64,000 nucleotides of DNA, taken from Nitrospirota bacterium. Lineage in GTDB: Bacteria > Nitrospirota > Nitrospiria > Nitrospirales > Nitrospiraceae. Under the pieces are notes generated by a model. The model ran no database searches. It was not told the DNA's origin and saw only the letters and a list, made by a program, of their open reading frames with translations. Positions 44,428 to 52,456 of this stretch are shown piece after piece (within the stretch, counting starts at the first letter, position 1; the number at the start of each line of letters is the position of its first letter). The stretch is taken from contig JACRLR010000016.1 in assembly GCA_016219645.1 (NCBI GenBank), forward strand, positions 310,001 to 374,000. The letters are read 5' to 3'. A program made the translations under genes and the position numbers.

Positions 44428-44552
44428 CAGGATGTTCAAAGCAGCCGCCAGCGTCGTTCTCGCATCGTTCAGACCCTCAACGTACCCCAGAGGGTACGCC
44501 TCCGGGTCTTCACTCGCTGCGGCCTTGCTGGACTGCTGCTTTGAACATTCTG
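44428..44552. repeat. 125-bp inverted repeat, copy F1
   Basis: The ends CAGGATGTTCAAAGCAG and CTGCTTTGAACATTCTG are inverted copies. The interior is about 90 percent identical to 45385-45508 and has a short hairpin (GTACCC against GGGTAC). It starts on the base after the cytochrome b stop. Confidence 0.8.
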
Positions 44553-44606
44553 CGGGAAAGGCGTCTAGCGCTTGCCTAGCATCGCTCGACACATTGAGGA
44601 GGCACC

Positions 44607-45383
44607 ATGGTTCCACATAAACGCGCAATGGAACGCAGGCAGTTTCTGAAGGGGACATTGGGCGCTGCGAGTCTCGTAACCCTCGCCGGCTGTGATAATT
44701 TGTCGCAGAGCAGTTGGTTCCCCTCCATCTTGAGTCAGGCCGAGAAACTGACCGAACGGGCACAACGGGCGGTGACGCCGGCCGACGCCCTGGCGAAAGA
44801 ATATGGAGAGGGCGACATCTCAAAGGTATTTCCGGCGAACGGGAACACCGATCCCGGCACTGGTGAGTATGCCGAACACGTTGCGCAGAAGTTTGCCAAA
44901 TGGACGGTCATGGTCGGCGGTTTAGTTCAGACCCCCACGAGTTGGTCGCTTGCAGCACTGAAAGAGTTGCCATCACGGACACAAATTACCCGGCATGACT
45001 GTGTCGAAGGCTGGAGTGCCATCGGCAAGTGGACGGGAGTCCCGCTCGGTGACCTCATGCGCGAGGTTCAACCATTGCCGACTGCCCGATACGCGGTCTT
45101 CTATTGTGCCGATGTGGATGAAGAAGGGGTGCCGTACTACGAGAGCATGACCCTGGCCGACTGCTTCCACCCGCAAACGATCCTGGCTTACGAGTTGAAT
45201 GGTGCTCCGTTGGATGTTCCCCATGGCGCGCCGATTCGCCTCCGTTTTGAACGCCAACTTGGGTACAAACAGGCGAAGTATGTGACGATGATTGAGCTGG
45301 TGGAGACCTTTTCCGGTATTAGAGGCGGGAAGGGCGGGTATTGGGAGGATGACCAAGGGTATGAGTGGTACGCGGGAATCTAA
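44607..45383 (+). CDS. molybdopterin-dependent oxidoreductase (sulfite-oxidase/MsrP-like)
   Basis: The 258-residue protein has a twin-arginine-like or lipobox signal (MERRQFLKGTLGAASLVTLAG then C). The molybdenum-coordinating Cys lies in TRHDCVEGWSAIGKW near residue 133, typical of the sulfite-oxidase fold, and KYVTMIELVETF near the end fits. It has no C-terminal dimerisation domain, so it resembles MsrP/YedY rather than plant sulfite oxidase. The ATG at 44607 has a strong GAGGAGG site. It probably pairs with the cytochrome b encoded just upstream. Confidence 0.88.
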   Translation: MVPHKRAMERRQFLKGTLGAASLVTLAGCDNLSQSSWFPSILSQAEKLTERAQRAVTPADALAKEYGEGDISKVFPANGNTDPGTGEYAEHVAQKFAKWTVMVGGLVQTPTSWSLAALKELPSRTQITRHDCVEGWSAIGKWTGVPLGDLMREVQPLPTARYAVFYCADVDEEGVPYYESMTLADCFHPQTILAYELNGAPLDVPHGAPIRLRFERQLGYKQAKYVTMIELVETFSGIRGGKGGYWEDDQGYEWYAGI

Positions 45384-45384
45384 T

Positions 45385-45508
45385 CAGGATGGTGAAACAA
45401 GCCGCCAGCTGCGTTCTCGCATCGTTCAGACCCTCAACGTACCCTAAAAAGTACGCCTCGGGTCTTCACTCGCTGCGGCCTTGCTGGGCGACTCGTTTGA
45501 CCATCCTG
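45385..45508. repeat. 124-bp inverted repeat, copy F2
   Basis: The ends CAGGATGGTGAAACAA and TTTGACCATCCTG are inverted copies. It matches copy F1 in the same orientation and starts two bases after the molybdoprotein stop. Its sequence runs in frame into the next gene and mimics an N-terminal extension. Confidence 0.8.
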
Positions 45509-45511
45509 GGG

Positions 45512-46702
45512 ATGTTTGGACCGGCCCTGCTCATAAGCCTTTCTGGTTGCCTGTCGCCGATTGCCATTCATCGGGCGGTGATCGAGTACGACCGGACGGT
45601 GAGCTACGTTGAAGCGGATCTCTTGCTCTTGAACATCGCACGCGCGCGGCACCATCGTCCGGTGCATTTCACGGCGGTTTCCAGCGTCGCGGCCACGTTT
45701 GATTTCCGCACGAGCGCAGGAATTCGTGGCGGTTTTGGACCTGTTACTGACTCGAGAGATCGGCCCCTGAATCTCGAATATAGCGCCAGCATCGCCGAGA
45801 ATCCCACGATCACGATCATACCGGTTACCGGTGAAGAATTTACCAAACGAGTCCTGCGATCGCTCGACGAGGCCAAGTTCGAGTTCCTTGTCCGACAAGG
45901 CTACGATATCAACATGGTCCTGCGCCTCATGGCGCGGGGGATTGCGATCGACGATGAGCGCGGCCCCATCGTCTTGTTTAACGCGCCTTCGCAAGGAGAA
46001 GGGTACCAAGAATTTCGTCGTCGCCTCCTGCATTTGGCCGGATTGGATGCGGAGCGAAAACTCTATGTCGGGCCGATACTCTTCGAGGAGAGCCACGCGG
46101 TCCGAACAAATCGTCCGCCGAATCCGGACGAAGTCGTGGCGGCCCTGGAAAAGGGATTTCGTTGGGAAGGGGACAGCGAGGGGAAGATTCACACGGTTCG
46201 TCGAAAAGCGGTGGGCCGACTATTGATCGCCAATTACGATCCGGCCCGCCTTTCAAACGACGAGCGCCGATTGCTCCACGAGGAGGCGCAACGTGTGCCT
46301 CTGGACTCCGTACTCGTGGATATTCGCCCAGGCTTTCCGGGAGGCGAGTACCCGCTGCACGGGTCGATCCTGCTTCGCAGTATGAACGCGATTATCGGGT
46401 TCGTAGCCAAGAGTATCGAAGAAGAACTCGAAATGATGGTGTCCCCCGATCCACGCACCAAAACTGTGGTCAGGAATCCCGCCAGGACGCTCGAAATCGA
46501 AGAGTCCGATTCGAAGCCCGGTGACTTTGAATTTTCAGTGCTGTTCGATGGCCGCTACTATTCGATCCGCAAGTATCCCGTGAGCCAGGGCATGGTTCCG
46601 AGTTGGAATCAAGAGGCCTTTGCAGTCCTGTCGAACCTGTTTCAAATGACGGTGACGGATCTCACAAGGTACCCGACCCCGGCGATTGCGATTGCCAAGT
46701 AG
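45512..46702 (+). CDS. putative lipoprotein of unknown function
   Basis: The protein has about 396 residues if it starts at the ATG at 45512 just past the repeat; TTG at 45497 is another option. The start region MFGPALLISLSGC is a lipobox signal. The rest is mixed alpha/beta (VEADLLLLNIARARHHRPVH, later LVDIRPGFPGGEYPLHGSI). A frame open from 45365 includes the repeat and is rejected as coding. No domain is recognised. Envelope attachment is expected. Confidence 0.65.
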   Translation: MFGPALLISLSGCLSPIAIHRAVIEYDRTVSYVEADLLLLNIARARHHRPVHFTAVSSVAATFDFRTSAGIRGGFGPVTDSRDRPLNLEYSASIAENPTITIIPVTGEEFTKRVLRSLDEAKFEFLVRQGYDINMVLRLMARGIAIDDERGPIVLFNAPSQGEGYQEFRRRLLHLAGLDAERKLYVGPILFEESHAVRTNRPPNPDEVVAALEKGFRWEGDSEGKIHTVRRKAVGRLLIANYDPARLSNDERRLLHEEAQRVPLDSVLVDIRPGFPGGEYPLHGSILLRSMNAIIGFVAKSIEEELEMMVSPDPRTKTVVRNPARTLEIEESDSKPGDFEFSVLFDGRYYSIRKYPVSQGMVPSWNQEAFAVLSNLFQMTVTDLTRYPTPAIAIAK

Positions 46703-46880
46703 ATCCGGGGTTGGCCCGGAATCATAGGCTAGAACCTATCTCAAAATCGATTACATGACATCATGAGCGATATGAAACGTCAGACACCGAGAGGTAGACC
46801 CCAGAAAATCACAGGAAATCGGCAAACTGCGCGCTGCTTGATCGTCCAGTACCACCTACTCCGGCACTGTCGGGGTGCTC

Positions 46881-47348
46881 ATGACCTGGTTCGTAGCCAA
46901 TGCGGGAGTTGGCATGAAGGCGCCGGAGATTATGAACGAGACATGGCTGAACAGCGCGCCATTGCATCTGTCAGACTTGAAGGGCAAGGTGGTGATGGTC
47001 GAGTTCTGGACGTTCGGCTGCTACAACTGCCGAAATGTCGAACCCTACGTGAAGCAATGGTATCAGAAGTATGCGGGCAAGGGGTTCATCGTCATCGGCG
47101 TACATTCGCCGGAATTCTCCTACGAACAAGACCTTGCGAAGGTGAAACAATATATCCGAGAACACGACATCCGCTTTCCGGTCCCCATCGACAATGACTT
47201 CTCGACATGGAATCGCTATGGCAATCGGTACTGGCCTGCGATGTATTTTGTCGACAAACAGGGTGTGATTCGCCATGTACGGATCGGTGAAGGCGGCTAC
47301 CGTGAGACTGAACAGTTGATCCAAACGTTGTTAGCTGAGACAGACTAA
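46881..47348 (+). CDS. thioredoxin-like redoxin with TlpA/DipZ-type fold, N-terminus uncertain
   Basis: The core has the thioredoxin-like motif FWTFGCYNCRNVEPYVKQWY, with the CxxC near residue 49 counted from the ATG at 46881, and FPVPIDNDFSTWNRYGNRYWP later. It probably reduces or transfers disulfides or reacts with peroxides. The start is unclear. An ATG at 46914 has a GGGAG site, one at 46881 does not. The sequence just upstream (ANAGVG preceded by hydrophobic residues) looks like part of a signal anchor whose beginning is out of frame. Confidence 0.75.
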   Translation: MTWFVANAGVGMKAPEIMNETWLNSAPLHLSDLKGKVVMVEFWTFGCYNCRNVEPYVKQWYQKYAGKGFIVIGVHSPEFSYEQDLAKVKQYIREHDIRFPVPIDNDFSTWNRYGNRYWPAMYFVDKQGVIRHVRIGEGGYRETEQLIQTLLAETD

Positions 47349-47680
47349 TTCCCATTCATCCATGAACAGCTTTGCTGTATCAGTCTCGCCTTTCTCTCAT
47401 GTCTGGCGAGTCCTGTATGAAATGGCGACTTCGCTGGCCGGGCTATTTCGTCGGGTACTGTCGGTTGTGGGTCGTTGTTGCAGGGTTCCCTCGGACATAC
47501 GGAATGTTCAGGAGTGCCGCTCGATCTCTGATCCATCCTGAGAGCCAGTCAGCCCCAGCCGGTTTGTCCTTCTGCTACGACGTGCATGGCTTTGTGTTGT
47601 CAACGTGCCGCTGGAAGCTTGACGAGGACATCCTGCTCACACTAGACTAGCAAAATACTGGTATTTCACGAGGAGCTTCT
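47349..47680. other. intergenic gap with no recognisable gene
   Basis: Open frames here are rich in Arg, Cys and Trp without a ribosome binding site or a known motif. I see no hairpin, repeat or RNA gene. Confidence 0.5.
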
Positions 47681-48373
47681 ATGGCAGAACTGCGTGTGCT
47701 GAATAAGGAGAAAAAGTCGACAACGGTACAGGATTCGGCTGCGTTGACCATTCAGTTGGCCGCAGGCTTGGAAAAAATTGGCCTTGCGATGAAGAGTCGA
47801 ACGTGGCGACGTGAAGGTCGAGCCGGCCTTGGACCATTGCAACGGCAGGTTCTGACTCTTCTTCGGTCCAAGCCTGAGCAACGGGCGCGAGTGTCTACCG
47901 TGGCAAACGAGTTGGCTGTCAGGCTTCCGACTGCGTCAGAAGTTATCGCGACGCTTGAGCGGAAACAGTTGGTCCGACGGCGTCATGACACGACTGACAG
48001 ACGGGTCGTGGTAGCCCAGTTGACGGCCAAAGGGAATAGGGCCTCCACGCCTTCCTCCCGCATGCCAGATCGGCTTGCGACAGCGACCGAGGCGCTCTCG
48101 GAACCGGAGCAGGTCGTCCTCCTTACGTCGCTTGTGAAGATGATCCGCAGTCTCCAAGACCAGGGTGAGATTTCTGCCACGCGGATGTGCGTGTCCTGTC
48201 AGTACTTTCGCCCCAATCAACATGCCGGTGCCGATCGGACGCATCACTGTGATTATCTGAAGGCTTCGTTCGGTGATAGTTCGCTACGGCTTAATTGCCA
48301 GGTATATGAACCGGCTTCAACCGCACAGGTCAATCAGACGTGGGAAAACTTTATTGGTTCTCGTACCGCCTAG
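47681..48373 (+). CDS. MarR-family regulator with C-terminal Cys cluster
   Basis: The 230-residue protein has a winged helix (about residues 60-130; LPTASEVIATLERKQLVRRR and DTTDRRVVVAQLTAKG), typical of MarR. The C-terminal 60 residues add CVSCQYFRPNQH, then HHCDYL and LNCQVYEPA, giving four Cys and several His that could bind a metal or iron-sulfur cluster. Regulation by redox state, metal or NO is therefore possible. The ATG follows GAGGAG. The direct target genes are not obvious. Confidence 0.85.
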   Translation: MAELRVLNKEKKSTTVQDSAALTIQLAAGLEKIGLAMKSRTWRREGRAGLGPLQRQVLTLLRSKPEQRARVSTVANELAVRLPTASEVIATLERKQLVRRRHDTTDRRVVVAQLTAKGNRASTPSSRMPDRLATATEALSEPEQVVLLTSLVKMIRSLQDQGEISATRMCVSCQYFRPNQHAGADRTHHCDYLKASFGDSSLRLNCQVYEPASTAQVNQTWENFIGSRTA

Positions 48374-48450
48374 GACCTGTTCTCCAGCTACTGTAGTCAG
48401 ATTGGTTGGATTGTAGTATGGACGGGATTGTGGGGAAGGGGGGGGGAATC

Positions 48451-48684
48451 ATGCGTGACGGAAGGACAGCCACTCTCTTTAAAAAAGGCTCAGCCCGATC
48501 ATCAGAGGATGAATGGCTCGGGCCGGAATCCCATATGCCGAATTTGAGTCGAGAACTTCGACGTCGTGAACCGAGGAGAATGGGCTTCTCTTCCGGTTGG
48601 ATCGTTGGAGCGATGTTTGCGGCAGGCGTGGCAGCCGGATGTCTGACGATGAGCCTCTTCACTCGACGGTCCCGGACCTTTTAA
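48451..48684 (+). CDS. small single-pass membrane protein
   Basis: The 77-residue protein starts at the ATG at 48451, which follows a run of ten G (a strong ribosome binding site). A hydrophobic helix (GWIVGAMFAAGVAAGCLTMS) lies near the C-terminus, ending in RRSRTF, so the tail is probably cytoplasmic. It follows the MarR gene and has no recognised family. The poly-G run is a possible slippage site. Confidence 0.5.
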   Translation: MRDGRTATLFKKGSARSSEDEWLGPESHMPNLSRELRRREPRRMGFSSGWIVGAMFAAGVAAGCLTMSLFTRRSRTF

Positions 48685-48836
48685 TTTTCCTTCGACAGAG
48701 GCCCGGTGACGTCGCTCTTACCTCGGCCAACAGAGCCCAGGAGCTACCCCTTGTTTGGGCATCCTGCTGAAATATTCTCTGCTTACCCACGCACTGTCTA
48801 AAATAGCTTTTCCGCTTCTGCGAACACTGTTCGTCT

Positions 48837-49394
48837 TCAGCTCGGTCCTTTTCGATACAGAAGGTGATCGGCCTCGATCTGAGCGAGCAGATCGTCCATC
48901 GCGGCTTGGACAGCTTCGACAATGGGCCTCTGATCCGAAGCCGTGACCCACCGCACGCTCGATCCCATTGTTTCTTTCTCTACCAGATAGGACTTGACCG
49001 GTGGTTTCGCAGAAGGACCCAGGGTTGATTCCAGGCGTAGTCGATAATGGTAGTTGCCGCTGGATCGCATGGCCAGCCAGCTTTTGACGGTGAGAGTGAG
49101 GTCGGCCGGTCTATCGCCTACCGAAGTAAAAGTCTGGCGCGATCGGATATAGTCGGTGATGGCAGAACGTAGATCTTCTGCCGGCCACTCAAGCAAGGTG
49201 ATGCCTTGCCTGTGGTCGGCTCCTTCCAGTGCGAGAGATGGCACTATGACTTGTAGTGATTGAGCGATGGTGACTGGTGAAACAGTCTGAGGCGCAGCGG
49301 TGACGTGAATCCGATGGACACAGCCCGAACTGAGCAGCAGGGAGCCGCAGAGAAGTGTTCGAGAAGAATAGCGCAGAAGTCTGCCGGCGCTCAC
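48837..49394 (-). CDS. putative lipoprotein
   Basis: The 185-residue protein has a lipobox (LLLSSGC near residue 25). The mature part contains DYIRSRQTFTSVGDRPADLT, YHYRLRLESTLGPSAK and, near the end, VQAAMDDLLAQIEADHLLY. It resembles small outer-membrane lipoproteins that form parts of larger assemblies, but I cannot name it. Its start overlaps the stop of the next upstream lipoprotein gene by four bases, so the two are coupled. Confidence 0.65.
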   Translation of the reverse strand: MSAGRLLRYSSRTLLCGSLLLSSGCVHRIHVTAAPQTVSPVTIAQSLQVIVPSLALEGADHRQGITLLEWPAEDLRSAITDYIRSRQTFTSVGDRPADLTLTVKSWLAMRSSGNYHYRLRLESTLGPSAKPPVKSYLVEKETMGSSVRWVTASDQRPIVEAVQAAMDDLLAQIEADHLLYRKGPS

Positions 49395-49879
49395 GGAGTG
49401 GTCGGGGTGGAGGTGGGTGAATCGATTATATCCAAATCCCGTAAGGCGCGCAGGGCCTGTTCACGGTGCGGTCGGTCTGAGGGATTCGTATAGGTGTCAA
49501 TCACGCGGCGATACGTGGCGCGGGCTTGAGGGTACTGGCGTTTGATGGCGAAGTATTGTCCCATTGCAAGCCAGTTTGAGGCTGCTGTTTCGTTGGCGGT
49601 CTTCATCAAGGCAAACTCCCGTTCGACCGCCGTGCTACCCTGTTGGGCGCCTCGTTTCCTGACAGTGTCTCCCATCTCGCTCGCCATCGCTTCAATCTGC
49701 TCATTGTCTCGGATTGCGGATTCCACCCGGTTGGATTTCAGATTGTCGTAGAACGCCTCTGTATGATTCTTAATCAGGTTCGCCCGTTCTTGGTAGGTAT
49801 CATGGGCACAACTTGCCAGTATCAGGCTACAGGCAACGAGCATCATGGATCTATAGGATACAAATCTAGGTCTGTTCAT
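49391..49879 (-). CDS. putative lipoprotein, helical
   Basis: The 162-residue protein has the lipobox LILASC near residue 24. The mature part is helical with a TPR-like end (YPQARATYRRVIDTYTNP, then REQALRALRDLDII). It is the first gene of the lipoprotein pair. Such TPR lipoproteins often serve in envelope assembly. No specific role can be given. Confidence 0.65.
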   Translation of the reverse strand: MNRPRFVSYRSMMLVACSLILASCAHDTYQERANLIKNHTEAFYDNLKSNRVESAIRDNEQIEAMASEMGDTVRKRGAQQGSTAVEREFALMKTANETAASNWLAMGQYFAIKRQYPQARATYRRVIDTYTNPSDRPHREQALRALRDLDIIDSPTSTPTTP

Positions 49880-50053
49880 CGAATCCTGCTCCTTGAGTTC
49901 TTACCAGGCGAGGCGCCAATGTTCCCGAAATAACTCATCCTACCGAATTCAGAGAAGAAACGCGACTGGATGTTCCGAACCCCCGCTCTCCTCTAGTGAC
50001 ACATGAGTCCGAAGTATGGTAAGAGTCCCACTCATTTTTGTAAGCCCTGTATT

Positions 50054-50131
50054 GTCCCCATCGTCTAGCCTGGCCTAGGACATTGCCCTTTCAAGGCAGT
50101 AACACGGGTTCAAATCCCGTTGGGGACACCA
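50054..50131 (+). tRNA. tRNA-Glu (anticodon TTC)
   Basis: GTCCCCA at 50054-50060 pairs with TGGGGAC at 50121-50127. The anticodon loop reads CTTTCAA, the T-arm is GGGTTCAAATCCC, and a CCA end is encoded at 50129-50131. All four arms can be folded. Confidence 0.95.
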
Positions 50132-50246
50132 GTACTACGTGACACGCGTAAAGACTGTCGATTCTGAGCGCCGGCCCTCCAAGGATCGTAGCATTTATCA
50201 ATTCTCCAGGTGTTCGCCGGATTCCCTTGAGTGAGGACGTAGGGCC

Positions 50247-50981
50247 ATGCGGACGAGTGAGTCTTATACCGTCACTGTCTTGTTGGATGTCAACAATGCA
50301 CAGGACATCGATGACCGCGCGGAAGCGCGTACCTACCTCGTGGCTGACCGTGGATCTGGCAAGGCCGTGATTATTGACGCAGTCATAGAAAATCTCGAAC
50401 GTGATTGCAAAACCATTCGAGACCTTGGCCTTACACTACTCTTCGCCCTGGAAACGCACGTTCATGCCGACCACATTACGGGTGCATCCCAAATCAAAGA
50501 GCGCACTGGTGCGCGGATCGTCTATGGTGGCTCTGCAAAAGGCGTGGTCATTGGTGCGGATATATTTCTCTTTGATGGAGAAACGCTGCTGGTCGGCGAC
50601 ACATCTATTCAAGCGATCGCCACGCCGGGGCATACAGACTGCTGCACCAGTTACGTAGTGCCCGGCGCAGTATTCACTGGCGATACCCTATTCATCGGTG
50701 GCAACGGCCGTACTGACCTGCAGGGTGGCTCGGCGGAGACACTCTTCGATTCGGTACGCCGGAAGTTGTTTGCTCTTCCAGACGACACCACCGTCTATCC
50801 GGGTCACGATTACAACGGCCGGGTGTCATCGACGATCGGCAAGGAAAAGCAATGGAACGAACGACTGAACCTGTCCATTTCTAAAGCCGCATTCGTCGAG
50901 ATGATGAACGCCAGGAAAGTGCCACTGCCCGCAAAAATGAGTATCGCAGTCCCCGCCAACATGCGAGCGGGTCGCATCTGA
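50247..50981 (+). CDS. ETHE1-type metallo-beta-lactamase-fold hydrolase (persulfide dioxygenase-like)
   Basis: The 244-residue protein has the metal motif ETHVHADHITGA near residue 70, then ATPGHTDCCTSY and TVYPGHDYNGRV. These match ETHE1-like sulfur dioxygenases, which use one iron and oxidise glutathione persulfide to sulfite. Substrate choice cannot be read from the sequence; glyoxalase II is another relative. It starts behind GTAGGG and precedes a decayed sulfur gene and cysE, so a role in sulfur handling is sensible. Confidence 0.85.
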   Translation: MRTSESYTVTVLLDVNNAQDIDDRAEARTYLVADRGSGKAVIIDAVIENLERDCKTIRDLGLTLLFALETHVHADHITGASQIKERTGARIVYGGSAKGVVIGADIFLFDGETLLVGDTSIQAIATPGHTDCCTSYVVPGAVFTGDTLFIGGNGRTDLQGGSAETLFDSVRRKLFALPDDTTVYPGHDYNGRVSSTIGKEKQWNERLNLSISKAAFVEMMNARKVPLPAKMSIAVPANMRAGRI

Positions 50982-51058
50982 CCTGGCACAGCTCAGGAAG
51001 ATGAGCGATCCAGCCTAGCAGACCACCAACGGCCGATGCTCTGGCTTCTACCAAGGCC

Positions 51059-51280
51059 AGCGTGTTATTGTTTAGAGTGGATAGTATTCGGAACGAATAG
51101 GTCGGCAGACGTTGGGATCGGCACGGCATCGCAACGGTGAGGTCTAAACACCCCTGCGATCAACCCCGCGAAGGCCAATTCGGATTAGAAGGGACCGTCC
51201 GCCCGTTGCTGGCGTTTTACAACAAGTGTGACGAGTTCGAGATTCTAGTCCGGGTCCCGCAGGATTTCCGGCGTCACTGA
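51059..51280 (+). pseudogene. relic of a SufS-type cysteine desulfurase, C-terminal part
   Basis: One frame, interrupted by a TAG at 51098, still reads RHGIATVRSKHPCDQP followed by FGLEGTVRPLLAFYNKCDEF. Functional SufS proteins have GIAVRTGHHC at the catalytic Cys and TVRASLAFYNTREE near the end. The catalytic Cys is still present, but the N-terminal two-thirds and the PLP Lys region are gone. It is six bases from the cysE start. Confidence 0.7.
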
Positions 51281-51285
51281 ACGGC

Positions 51286-52260
51286 ATGGACGGCGACACG
51301 ATGCGACGACAGGAAACTTCGGCGACTAATTGGAACCTTGATCATCTCGTCGCGGAGCTGCGCTCCTCACGTGAGCTCACGCACAACATCAATCGTCATG
51401 GACGAATTCAGAAATTGCCATCGCGGAAAACCCTACTCGGCATTGTGGAAGGTCTATGTGCCGCGCTGTTTCCGATGCACTACGGCCGGGCAGATTTGAA
51501 CGAGACGAACATCGATTATTTTGTCGGACACACCTTGAATCAGACCTTGCCTCTTTTGCAGGATCAAGTCCGGAGAGGATTGGTATTCACGTCCAACGCG
51601 GACGAACAGGACGACCGCTCGCTTACTGAAAGAGCGGGCAGAATTACGAGTGAATTCGCAGGCCAGCTTCCGGCGATCCGGGCGTTGCTCTTCACCGATT
51701 TAGAAGCCGCTTACCAAGGTGATCCTGCGGCCACCAGCACTTCGGAGGTTCTTCTCTGCTATCCTGGCATGCATGCCGTCATCTACTATCGTATTGCCCA
51801 TGCCTTGCATCGTTTGGAGGCGCCGCTAATCCCTCGGTTGATCTCGGAAATCGCGCATTCCTCCACCGGCATCGATATTCACCCGGCTGCCGAGATCGGC
51901 AGTCACTTCTTTGTCGATCACGGGACCGGTGTCGTCATCGGGGAAACCAGCATCATCGGAAAGCGTGTCCGTCTCTATCAAGCTGTGACTCTTGGCGCCA
52001 AGCGGTTCACAGAAGGCGAGCACGGCGATCTGATTAAGGGAGAGCCTCGCCATCCGATCTTGGAGGATGATGTGGTGATCTACGCGGGTGCCACGATCTT
52101 GGGGCGCGTCACCATCGGCCAGGAGTCGGTCATCGGCGGGAACGTGTGGCTCACTCAAAGCGTGCCGGCGCGAAGTCATGTCGTCCAGGCGCAAATGCGC
52201 ACCTCGCCAACCATTCAACCGAAACCGACCGACGGCCAGTCCGCACACCGGAAGACATAG
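51286..52260 (+). CDS. cysE: serine O-acetyltransferase
   Basis: The 324-residue protein has a helical N-terminal half and a left-handed beta-helix of hexapeptide repeats (IDIHPAAEIGSHFFVDHGTG, then VVIGETSIIGKRVRLYQAV). This is the longer SAT type seen in several non-enteric bacteria. It makes O-acetylserine, the acceptor used by cysteine synthase. The neighbouring minus-strand gene at 52457 encodes such an enzyme. The C-terminal end (MRTSPTIQPKPTDGQSAHR) is flexible. Confidence 0.88.
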   Translation: MDGDTMRRQETSATNWNLDHLVAELRSSRELTHNINRHGRIQKLPSRKTLLGIVEGLCAALFPMHYGRADLNETNIDYFVGHTLNQTLPLLQDQVRRGLVFTSNADEQDDRSLTERAGRITSEFAGQLPAIRALLFTDLEAAYQGDPAATSTSEVLLCYPGMHAVIYYRIAHALHRLEAPLIPRLISEIAHSSTGIDIHPAAEIGSHFFVDHGTGVVIGETSIIGKRVRLYQAVTLGAKRFTEGEHGDLIKGEPRHPILEDDVVIYAGATILGRVTIGQESVIGGNVWLTQSVPARSHVVQAQMRTSPTIQPKPTDGQSAHRKT

Positions 52261-52456
52261 CGGTCGTCTGGTTTGTGTCCTCCTTGCTCGCCCGCCTTTT
52301 GCGCTCTATTTGTTACACCGCTCTTGAGGGAAGCAGGTCTATAAACATCCATTGTCCTGCGTCCAGGATTCCAATCCGGACAGGATGAAAACGCTGCGTC
52401 CGTAGGAGGTCGACTATAGTGCGAAGTCGGATTCCTTCGGAAGCTGGACCGCCGTT

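Noticed and set aside
44402-44620. A 72-codon frame between cytochrome b and the molybdoprotein
   Set aside because: It is a translation of the inverted repeat F1. The same odd peptide appears from copy F2.
47372-47650. A 92-codon frame before the MarR gene
   Set aside because: No ribosome binding site or recognisable pattern. The sequence does not resemble a membrane or secreted protein in a coherent way.
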